Shown: piece by piece, positions 6,947-14,209 of the stretch
How positions within the stretch are numbered: the first letter of the stretch is position 1
How the letters are laid out: each line of letters starts with the position of its first letter
Assembly (NCBI GenBank): GCA_016288175.1
Contig: JAEEYN010000028.1
Location: forward strand, 1 to 16,306
Direction of reading: 5' to 3'
DNA from: Bacillota bacterium
Lineage (GTDB): Bacteria; Bacillota; Clostridia; Christensenellales; CAG-138
Length of the DNA stretch: 16,306 bases
The notes under the pieces: model-generated
What the model was told of the DNA's origin: nothing
Database searches by the model: none
Seen by the model: only the letters and a program-made list of their open reading frames with translations
Made by a program: the position numbers and the translations under genes

Positions 6947-8833
6947 TCAACAGATCTTCATGTCGATCCTGGTCGAATAGACGGAAATGTCGCCGCTGTC
7001 TATCGCGACCCTGACTTTCTCCGCCGCAAACAGCGGATCCACCTTGATCAGGAACTCCTGCCCGCCTGCTTCAACCTTCGCGAAACGGATGTTGCCGTAG
7101 TCGCAGTAGTCGACGACGCGGCAGTCCAGGCCGGGTTCATCCTCCTCCGCGATGCGGACGGCACGGCGGTCGGCCGCGTAACGGTAGGTGAACTTGTAGC
7201 AATTGTCGCCGTCGATCGAGTTGATCTTATAGCCCTTCTCCGGCGCTGTTTCGAGAACGTAGTCGCCGATATTGTAGAAGAAGTGCAGCACGCGGTCATG
7301 GTTCTCCCTGACTTCCGTCTTGGAGAAGGTGCCGAGCAGGCTGACCTCGTCTTCCACAGGCTTGAGGACTTCCTCGCCGTTGACTTTCAGCTCCAGCTTC
7401 TCGTTTTCGAGGGAGAAGCGGTAGATATCGCCCTCGCGGACGTCCTCGCCGACCAGCGCGAACAGATAGCTCTCGCCGTTCTGCAGGTATGCGAGCCTGT
7501 CGCTGTCGACCTTTTCGATGCGGGCGACCCTGAGCGCGAAATCATTGCCGGGCACGATCGCGCGGGGAGGAATGCTGAGCTCGAATCGGTCCTCGGAACC
7601 GATCGCGGCGCGGAAAGCTTCCGGAAGCTGCACGTTGTTTCCGAGCAGGTTCATCCGTACGCCGTCCGTCATGGCCTCGACCGAGTTGAAGGGCGGGATC
7701 TTATCCATCAGCGTGACTTCGGTCTCCGCGTCGAAGAAATGCACCTTTGCGGGATCCGGCTCGGCATAGACGATGTTGCCGACCTCGATATCGCTGCGGT
7801 CGATGACCTTCGCAACGATGCCGTTGCCCTCATCCTTCATGGTGAACTCTCCGAGATGGTCGCCGAGCTTGCCGTAAACGATGGATTCGTTGCCTAGGCG
7901 CTCGACGTTCGTTACGACGAACATCAGACCGCGACCCTCCTTGTTGAGCCGGATATGCTCCGGACGGATGCCGAAGGTTACGGTCACATCGCCGTTCAGG
8001 TAGTGGTTCTGGATCTTCGAAACATTCTCGTAGGGAACGGTCACTTCGCCGCCGTTCGAGAACCTGACGGTGACCGTTTCGTGCTTTCTTTCAAGAGTGA
8101 CATCGAAGAAATTCATCTGCGGCGTTCCGATGAATCCCGCAACGAATTTGTTGTAGGGCTCGTTGTAAAGGTTCATCGGCGTGTCGATCTGCTGCACATA
8201 GCCGAGCTTCATAACAACGATCCTCGTGCCCATGGTCATTGCCTCGACCTGGTCGTGGGTAACGTAGATAAACGTTGTGTTGAGGCTCTTATGCAGCGCG
8301 GTGATCTCGGTACGCATGGCTGCGCGCAGCTTCGCATCGAGGTTGGACAGCGGCTCGTCAAGAAGGAAGACCTTCGGGTCTCGGACGAGCGCACGGCCGA
8401 GCGCGACGCGCTGACGCTGACCGCCGGACATCGCCTTCGGCTTGCGGTCGAGATAATCCTCGATGTCGAGGATCTTCGCCGCCTTGAGGACGCGCTCCTT
8501 GATCTCCGCCTCGGGCATCTTGCGGTTCCTCAAACCGAACGCCATGTTCTCATACACGGTCATGTGCGGATACAGAGCGTAGCTTTGGAACACCATCGCG
8601 ATATCGCGGTCCTTGGGTTCCATGTCATTCACCAGCGTATCCCCGATAAGCAGGTCGCCCGCGGTGATCGTTTCCAAACCGGCGATCATTCGAAGTGTGG
8701 TGGATTTACCGCATCCGGACGGTCCGACGAAAACAATGAATTCACGGTCCGCAATATCGATGGAAAAATCATTCACCGCTTTGTGCCCATTATCATATAC
8801 CTTATAGATATGGGAAAGCTTCAGATTTGCCAT
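6947..8833 (-). CDS. malK: Sugar ABC transporter ATPase, MalK/MsmX type, with long C-terminal extension
   Basis: ATP-hydrolysing subunit expected to drive MalFG. 628 residues against about 365-375 for MalK, UgpC or MsmX. The nucleotide-binding domain is intact: Walker A GPSGCGKST (37-45), Q-loop Q83, signature MSGGQ (135-139), Walker B VFLLDE (155-160), D-loop SNLD (163-166), H-loop H193. The standard regulatory TOBE region covers about 240-370, with FGIRPEHIRL (287-296), and ends VHFFDAETE where ordinary homologues stop. About 255 further residues follow in frame. Residues about 417-484 (FELSIPPRAIVP, then LRVARIEKVD, then EGDIYRF) resemble a degenerate second TOBE, and about 570-628 possibly a third. 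The start is set by GGAGGT at 8844-8839, 5 nt upstream. A dedicated ATPase inside the operon is notable, because many Firmicutes use one shared MsmX encoded elsewhere. Confidence 0.92.
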   Translation of the reverse strand: MANLKLSHIYKVYDNGHKAVNDFSIDIADREFIVFVGPSGCGKSTTLRMIAGLETITAGDLLIGDTLVNDMEPKDRDIAMVFQSYALYPHMTVYENMAFGLRNRKMPEAEIKERVLKAAKILDIEDYLDRKPKAMSGGQRQRVALGRALVRDPKVFLLDEPLSNLDAKLRAAMRTEITALHKSLNTTFIYVTHDQVEAMTMGTRIVVMKLGYVQQIDTPMNLYNEPYNKFVAGFIGTPQMNFFDVTLERKHETVTVRFSNGGEVTVPYENVSKIQNHYLNGDVTVTFGIRPEHIRLNKEGRGLMFVVTNVERLGNESIVYGKLGDHLGEFTMKDEGNGIVAKVIDRSDIEVGNIVYAEPDPAKVHFFDAETEVTLMDKIPPFNSVEAMTDGVRMNLLGNNVQLPEAFRAAIGSEDRFELSIPPRAIVPGNDFALRVARIEKVDSDRLAYLQNGESYLFALVGEDVREGDIYRFSLENEKLELKVNGEEVLKPVEDEVSLLGTFSKTEVRENHDRVLHFFYNIGDYVLETAPEKGYKINSIDGDNCYKFTYRYAADRRAVRIAEEDEPGLDCRVVDYCDYGNIRFAKVEAGGQEFLIKVDPLFAAEKVRVAIDSGDISVYSTRIDMKIC

Positions 8834-8880
8834 TTTCTACCTCCATTTTGATTGTTTTTGTTTATTTTCCCGGCGCGGCC

Positions 8881-9294
8881 TTACTCGAAGCGCACACCGT
8901 TTTTTTCCATTGCGTAAAGGATCCCGTCGATCCCCGTAAGCTGTCCGTTGATCGTTGCCGCAACGCCCCCCTGTTTGTTGAAAACATAGTAGACCTTCTC
9001 CCTGCAGGTCACTTTCCCGATATCGGAAAGCGCGATGTTTTCCTTCCGGAACAGGTATCGCGTGCGCAGCACTCCCCCTTCGATATAAGCATAGTCCGTC
9101 AGCATCACGAACAGGATGATCAGCGCAGCGGCGGCGACAACGGCGATCAGTATTCCGGAGAAGATCGAAAGCGCGTTGCCCCTTCCGAGCACAAACAGCA
9201 GCACGGCGGCGGCGGTGCTTCCCGCCGCGGCGATCAGGGTGAACAGGAAGGGCTTCCTGTCGATCTCGGTGCTGATGTCACCGTGTCTCAGCAA
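8881..9294 (-). CDS. Small two-TM protein with C-terminal PH-like domain
   Basis: 137 residues with a TTG start. The start is supported by AAGGTGA (9307-9301) 6 nt upstream, inside the pullulanase 3' end, and by the lack of another start codon before about residue 64. Two hydrophobic segments (about 16-37 and 40-64) form a hairpin. They precede a domain of about 70 residues (IEGGVLRTRYLFRKENIALSD onward) that has the strand pattern and terminal helix of bacterial PH-like proteins. Its function is unknown; PH-like membrane proteins are thought to mediate protein or membrane contacts. The gene begins 1 nt after the pullulanase stop, so translation is probably coupled, and 47 nt separate it from malK. 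With the RDD protein it is one of two unexplained membrane proteins in the operon. The PH assignment is from pattern only. Confidence 0.72.
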   Translation of the reverse strand: MLRHGDISTEIDRKPFLFTLIAAAGSTAAAVLLFVLGRGNALSIFSGILIAVVAAAALIILFVMLTDYAYIEGGVLRTRYLFRKENIALSDIGKVTCREKVYYVFNKQGGVAATINGQLTGIDGILYAMEKNGVRFE

Positions 9295-9295
9295 A

Positions 9296-12079
9296 TCAGC
9301 TCACCTTCCTCAGCACGACGGATTCGTTCGCCCCGACTTCGACCGAGCCGGAGACCGTTCCGTACGTTTCGCGAATGTTCGAATAGACGATCTCCCAACT
9401 TCCGTCGAGCTCGGCCGTTTCGCCGGAGAGCGAATGCAGAACGAGGAATTCGCCGACGGTATAGCGGATGTTTCCTTTATCGAAGGTCACTTCGCCGAGC
9501 TTTTCGCTGATCTCCTGCCGCGTTCCGAGGCGGAAATCGGCGGAAGCGCGCCTGAAGGCGATCAGTTCCTTCGTTTTTTCGAAAACATCCCTGTGCGCGA
9601 TCTTCAGCGAATAATCCATAACGTTGATGAAATCGCCGACGTTATAGGAATTGCCGGAGTATTTGCCGGTCGCTTCGTCCAGCTTGCTGCGCATGAACTC
9701 CTCGCCTTCCTGGATGAACGGCACGCCCTGCGCGAGGAAGACGATCGCGTCCGCCTGCGTGTACGCGCCGAAGAGGCGGTCCTCGCTCATGGTCTGGATC
9801 AGCTGGTCGTAGAGGGTGAAGTTATCATGGCAGGAAACATAATTGAGCACGAGGTTCGGGTCGATGTTCTGCGTTTTGACGGTCCCCTTGGAGAACACGC
9901 CGCCGACGCACATCGCGATGATCGACGAGTTCGCCGAAAGGCCCTGAACATAGCCCTCGCTCGGGTTGTTCTCGCCGCGGACGGCGTTGCGGATAACGTC
10001 GTTAAACGCGCCGACGAGCACGCCGCTGCCGGAGAAATAATCCTGCGCGAGCGATTCCTGAACGGTCATCTGCTCCGAAAGCTTCGTTTCGCTCAAGCCG
10101 CTCTTCAGCTTCGATGTTCCTCCCGCCCAGGGCTCGCCGTAGATCATGATCGAGGGATCGAGCTTGCTGCAGTCGTTGTAGACGTCGATCATGGTTTGGT
10201 TGTCGATAAGGCCCATGAGGTCGAAGCGGAAGCCGGAAAGATGGTATTCGTCGATCCAGAATCTGCAGGATTCGCGGATGAATTTGTTGACCATGTACCT
10301 TTCGGAGGCGACCTCGTTGCCGCAGCCGGAGCCGTTATAGAACGAACCGTTCGCCTTCGTGCGGTAGTAATAATACGGAACGAGAAGATTGAGGTTGGAA
10401 TTTTCGGAGCTGCTCGTGTGGTTGTAAACAACGTCCATATTGACGGAGATGCCCGCGTTATGCAGCGCCATTATCATGCGCTTGAATTCGACGATGCGGC
10501 AGTATCCGTCATAGGGATCGGTCGAGTAGCTGCCCTCGAGAACATTGTAGTTCAGCGGATCGTAGCCCCAGTTGTAGTTTTCGGCGGACATCGTATTGCC
10601 CGACGTGCGCTCGTCAACGGAGGAATAATCATAGAACGGCTGCAGCTGAACGTGCGTAACGCCGAGCTCGCGGATATGCGCGAGGCCCGTCGTGACAGTC
10701 ACGCCGTCCTTGGTATAAAAGCCGTCCTGCGCGAGGCCGAGGAATTTGCCGCGGATATTCTCCGGCAGGCCGCTCGTTTCGCTGATCGTCATGTCTCTGA
10801 CATGCGCTTCGTAGATCACCGCGTCGACGGGGCGGCCGGTGAACGGACGGACGTCCTTCGCCCAGTCCGCGATGGTTTTGTTCAGCCTCGTGAAATTGAC
10901 GACCATGCCGCGCCTGCCGTTGACGCCCGCGCTCTTCGCGTAGGGGTCGACGACCTCGTTCGTTCCCTTGGAGTTGGTGACGGTATAGGTATAATACTTG
11001 CCGTCGAGGTCCTCGGAAACGGTGTATGCGAAAACGCCCTTTTCGCCGCGCTCCATTTCGAAAGTGCGGGCGGGTTCCTTCTCCGCTTCGGGATCGCCGG
11101 AATCATAAATATTGAGCACGACCTTGGAACTCGTCGGCGCCCAGACCTTGAAGGTCGTCGCGGAGGGATTTTCCTCGCTGTCGAAAGTCGCGCCGAGGTC
11201 ATCCCCGTCATAAGCGTATTTTTCGTTGAATTCGGCTGTATCGTAGTAATTCGTAAACATAAGCTCGACCTGATTGATCCACGAGGGATCGAAGCGGTAA
11301 CTGACCTTCACCGCGTCGCAAAGATCGATGCCGTCGCCCTTGAGAAGGAGCTCGGCCTTTTTCAGCGTCGCGTCGTATTCGCCGAGTTCGAGATCGGTAT
11401 AGGCCTGGCCGTTGACTTCAACGGTGAAGCGCGGCAGGTACGGCTTGAATTCCTCGGAGATCGGCTTGAAATAAACGCTGATCGTCTTGTCGTCGCGGAG
11501 CATCGCGTAGCTGACTACCGAAGCCAGCGCGCTTTCCTGCGTATAGAAGACCGTCGCTTCGGTGGTGCGGACATAGACGTTCTGGATTCCGTCGGGCGTT
11601 TCTGCCTCGATATCGATCGAGCGGTCGCCGTCGGGGTCCTTGGACCAGGTGTCCGTGCGTATGATGAACCCGAGCTTCGTGATCGGCTTGCCGCCGGAGA
11701 TCAGGTCAAGATCGAGATCGGCATAGACGCCGTAATCGTCGTAGCCGGTGAATTCATATGCCGCGCCGTTGCCGCCGTTGGTCATATCCCATGCCCAAAC
11801 ATTCCAGGGCGTATAGCAGCTCCTGTCGTTCTTCGAATCGTCGTTCCGCCTGTAGTGCAGACGGACGAACTTCGTTTCGGCGTTCGGTTTGGATGAATGA
11901 TCCGTCTCATCCTTCGTGTATTTGTCGATGACGTCCCCCGCCGGAGTCAGCTCTATCGGCTTGTCGTCGGGGCCTTCATCCGCGGTCTCGCCGCTTTCCT
12001 TTTTGCTGCAGCCGGGAAAAAGCAGCGCTGCGGCGATCAAAGCCGCCAGAATCATCGAAAACAGTCTTTTGGTTTTCAT
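9296..12079 (-). CDS. pulA: Type I pullulanase, surface lipoprotein (CBM41-CBM48-GH13_14)
   Basis: Debranching enzyme that hydrolyses alpha-1,6 bonds in pullulan, amylopectin and branched dextrins. 927 residues. The signal peptide ends in FPGC (C24), an imperfect lipobox, then a Ser/Glu/Asp-rich tether. Residues about 70-165 look like CBM41 (LHYRRND, then PWNVWAWD with W92, W95, W97). A linker domain (170-275) and a CBM48 (about 285-360, TTFKVWAPTSSKVVLNIY) follow. The catalytic barrel has the type I pullulanase signature YNWGYDP (492-498), region I DVVYNHT (539-545), region II GFRFDLMG with nucleophile D610, region III YGEPW with acid E639, and region IV HDN with D742. All catalytic residues are present. 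GGAGGT (12090-12085) sits 5 nt before the ATG, just after the amylase stop (12-nt gap). It should act beside the amylase at the cell surface. Confidence 0.96.
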   Translation of the reverse strand: MKTKRLFSMILAALIAAALLFPGCSKKESGETADEGPDDKPIELTPAGDVIDKYTKDETDHSSKPNAETKFVRLHYRRNDDSKNDRSCYTPWNVWAWDMTNGGNGAAYEFTGYDDYGVYADLDLDLISGGKPITKLGFIIRTDTWSKDPDGDRSIDIEAETPDGIQNVYVRTTEATVFYTQESALASVVSYAMLRDDKTISVYFKPISEEFKPYLPRFTVEVNGQAYTDLELGEYDATLKKAELLLKGDGIDLCDAVKVSYRFDPSWINQVELMFTNYYDTAEFNEKYAYDGDDLGATFDSEENPSATTFKVWAPTSSKVVLNIYDSGDPEAEKEPARTFEMERGEKGVFAYTVSEDLDGKYYTYTVTNSKGTNEVVDPYAKSAGVNGRRGMVVNFTRLNKTIADWAKDVRPFTGRPVDAVIYEAHVRDMTISETSGLPENIRGKFLGLAQDGFYTKDGVTVTTGLAHIRELGVTHVQLQPFYDYSSVDERTSGNTMSAENYNWGYDPLNYNVLEGSYSTDPYDGYCRIVEFKRMIMALHNAGISVNMDVVYNHTSSSENSNLNLLVPYYYYRTKANGSFYNGSGCGNEVASERYMVNKFIRESCRFWIDEYHLSGFRFDLMGLIDNQTMIDVYNDCSKLDPSIMIYGEPWAGGTSKLKSGLSETKLSEQMTVQESLAQDYFSGSGVLVGAFNDVIRNAVRGENNPSEGYVQGLSANSSIIAMCVGGVFSKGTVKTQNIDPNLVLNYVSCHDNFTLYDQLIQTMSEDRLFGAYTQADAIVFLAQGVPFIQEGEEFMRSKLDEATGKYSGNSYNVGDFINVMDYSLKIAHRDVFEKTKELIAFRRASADFRLGTRQEISEKLGEVTFDKGNIRYTVGEFLVLHSLSGETAELDGSWEIVYSNIRETYGTVSGSVEVGANESVVLRKVS

Positions 12080-12091
12080 TGCGGACCTCCG

Positions 12092-14113
12092 TTAAAACCC
12101 TGTCATGTCGAAGAATCCCTGCTTCAGGATATCGCCCTTGAAGTCGATGCTCTGCTTGAGCACGTTGGGATCCCAGTTATTGATGTCGGTCACCTGATAC
12201 CCCTTTTCGAAAACGGCGATCAGGAAGCCGTCCAGCCCTTCGGTATCCACGACCATGACTCCGTCGCGGATCTCGTAGTTTTTGCTCCACCGGCCCGGGC
12301 TCCAGCTCCAGATATAGATCTCGAAATCGCCGTTCAGATACCGTTGATCGAGATTGAAAAGATTGAAACCGCCTTCCATAAGCTCTACCCTCGAATAGGT
12401 GAATGTCTGTTCAAAAGTGTTTTTTCCGTTGCGGACAACGACGGTCAGATCGACCTTGCCGTCCTTCAGCCGGTCGCTGAGAGTCACTTCGGCACGCTCC
12501 GTAAAGGAATGCCGATCCGAGGTATCCCCGTTGAACCAATACCAGGATTCCTCGCAGTTTTTCGTTTCGAGAACGATCGTTTTATCGTCCAGGAAGGAAC
12601 AGTCCCTTTCCGAAACCCTGAGCTGCGGATGAAGATCCTTCGAGCGGGTGATCACCGCAAGCCCGTTGGCTTCGAACTGCACGCGGGCGACACGGTCTTT
12701 GACAACGACCTTTCTGCCCGTCAGCGCGTCGTAATAATTTCCGTCTTCAAGATGCGGAACGGCAGCTTCGACGGTCTCATCCGGGTCCACGTCGCCCAAA
12801 TTCAGGATAAGGACGCCCTGGTCGCCGGGTTTGATCTTTTCGTTGATGTAGCAGGTCCCGTCGGCGGATTCATAGGATTCCGCGTCGTAGAACCGGTTAT
12901 GGAAGCGGTTGCTCACCGCGACATATTCGCTTTCAAATGCGTAGGAGCCGATCTGCCCCACGCTCAACTCGTCGGTCGGCCGCGCGAGATAAAGCCCGCC
13001 GAGGCCCTTCTTGGCGGCGATCACCGACCAGTATTTCGCAACGCGCACGTCGGAATAATGGGTGTTCGAGGTAACGTATTCGTCGTGGCTCTCGACCCAT
13101 GCGATCAGCTTTTCGGCGTCGCCGACCTTCAGCGCGGCATTCAGGATCAGGCTCGGATCCTTCTTCGCGAAAGCGCTCTTGAACTGGGCTGTGAAGCCGT
13201 CGTCCGTGATGCGCATATGGTCCGTATAGCAGGAAAGATCGCGGCCCTGCGTGCCGTTCAGGATCTCGCCGTAGACATAGAGTTCTTTTCCCCCTGTCAG
13301 GCTGCGGTAATAATCCTTCGCCGGCTCGAGAGTGCTGTCCCAGAAATCGCTCGGGAACTGCGGATCCTGCTCGGTCTCGATGTGCTTTGCGGCGTCGAAG
13401 CGGAAACCGTCGATCCCCGCGTCGATGCATTCTTTGAGGAGCGAAAGCACGCGCTCCTGAACATATTCATTGGAGGTGTTGAGGTCGGGCAGGTTGCCGT
13501 ATGCGTAGACCTGCGTTTCCGAGCCCGAGCCTCCCGCCGAAGGATTATGGTGGAAGGTCACGCCGATCCCGTCGATATCCTCGTTGCGGTTGTTGTAGAT
13601 CAGCGGTTCATATTCCGCCACGCCGGGGAAAACGACCGGCGTCCCGTCGGGTTCCTTCGCGTTGTCGTCGATATTCGCCATGTGGTTGACAACGATATCG
13701 GCAAGGATGCAGATATCGTATTTCTCCGCCTCGCTGCAAAGCTCAATGAGCTCCGCCTTCGTTCCGAGCGCGGAATTTTCGGCGATCGTAAAACTCAGAG
13801 GCTGATAAAATGCCCACCAGGAGGAGCCTGCGCTCTTCGGAGTCTGGACGGGCATTGTAAGAACGTTTTTAAAACCGGCGTTTTTGATGTTTTCGAGGTT
13901 TATGAGTATTTCGTGATATGTCCAGTTGAACGCGTGCAGCGTCAGCCCGTCCTCCGCGTTTTCGGGAAGGCGGTCCGTGTAATCATCCGCAAAATCCTCG
14001 AACGCGGCGGGTTCCTCGGTCTGTTCCGGTTCGCCGGGTTCGCTTTTGCCGCAGCCGAATACCGTCAGGAGCATTATCAGGATGAGGCATATGCACAGTA
14101 CGCTTCTTTTCAT
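12092..14113 (-). CDS. Alpha-amylase, surface lipoprotein, GH13_28-like with C-terminal binding domains
   Basis: Endo-acting enzyme on alpha-1,4 bonds of starch. 673 residues. The lipoprotein signal ends VFGC (C21), followed by a Glu/Pro-rich tether. The barrel closely follows Bacillus subtilis AmyE (GH13_28) from memory: LTLHAFNWTYHEIL, region I ADIVVNHM (138-145), region II GFRFDAAKHIE with nucleophile D240, region III YGEIL with acid E283, and region IV WVESHDEY with H343 and D344 (Glu follows where AmyE has Thr). VSNRFHNRFYD (about 400-410) also matches AmyE. After domain C (about 415-488) comes an Ig-like domain (about 492-576). The C-terminal ~90 residues hold IYIWSWSPGRW (599-609) and FEKGYQ, suggesting a divergent CBM26-type starch-binding module. 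AGAGGT (14124-14119) is 5 nt upstream of the ATG. A hairpin (14161-14199) lies between it and the upstream binding lipoprotein gene. Confidence 0.94.
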   Translation of the reverse strand: MKRSVLCICLILIMLLTVFGCGKSEPGEPEQTEEPAAFEDFADDYTDRLPENAEDGLTLHAFNWTYHEILINLENIKNAGFKNVLTMPVQTPKSAGSSWWAFYQPLSFTIAENSALGTKAELIELCSEAEKYDICILADIVVNHMANIDDNAKEPDGTPVVFPGVAEYEPLIYNNRNEDIDGIGVTFHHNPSAGGSGSETQVYAYGNLPDLNTSNEYVQERVLSLLKECIDAGIDGFRFDAAKHIETEQDPQFPSDFWDSTLEPAKDYYRSLTGGKELYVYGEILNGTQGRDLSCYTDHMRITDDGFTAQFKSAFAKKDPSLILNAALKVGDAEKLIAWVESHDEYVTSNTHYSDVRVAKYWSVIAAKKGLGGLYLARPTDELSVGQIGSYAFESEYVAVSNRFHNRFYDAESYESADGTCYINEKIKPGDQGVLILNLGDVDPDETVEAAVPHLEDGNYYDALTGRKVVVKDRVARVQFEANGLAVITRSKDLHPQLRVSERDCSFLDDKTIVLETKNCEESWYWFNGDTSDRHSFTERAEVTLSDRLKDGKVDLTVVVRNGKNTFEQTFTYSRVELMEGGFNLFNLDQRYLNGDFEIYIWSWSPGRWSKNYEIRDGVMVVDTEGLDGFLIAVFEKGYQVTDINNWDPNVLKQSIDFKGDILKQGFFDMTGF

Positions 14114-14160
14114 ATCGGACCTCTTTCCGGTTTGCTGTAATAATTTGCCGGTTTATAAGA

Positions 14161-14199
14161 ATCGGGCTGATGCCGATCGAATTTCAGCATCAGCCCGAT
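14161..14199 (-). terminator. Strong intergenic hairpin, likely attenuator or 3'-end stabiliser
   Basis: A perfect 13-bp stem (ATCGGGCTGATGC at 14161-14173 with GCATCAGCCCGAT at 14187-14199) surrounds a 13-nt loop. It begins 10 nt after the binding-lipoprotein stop. On the minus strand it is followed by TTCTTATAAA, only a poor T-tract, so it is probably a leaky terminator or an RNA-stabilising structure rather than a full stop. No convincing promoter is seen between it and the amylase gene. It could keep the binding lipoprotein more abundant than the enzymes and transporter downstream. Confidence 0.75.
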
Positions 14200-14209
14200 A
14201 TCTGTTAAA

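Noticed and set aside
9116..11896. A 926-codon open frame on the plus strand opposite the pullulanase gene
   Set aside because: It is antisense to a gene with intact domains and catalytic motifs. The translation is low-complexity with repetitive Val/Asp/Arg/Ala and has no family motifs. Long antisense frames arise from GC-rich codon bias.
11897..14140. A 747-codon open frame on the plus strand opposite the amylase gene
   Set aside because: Same reason: antisense shadow of a well-supported GH13 gene, no domain and no ribosome site of its own.
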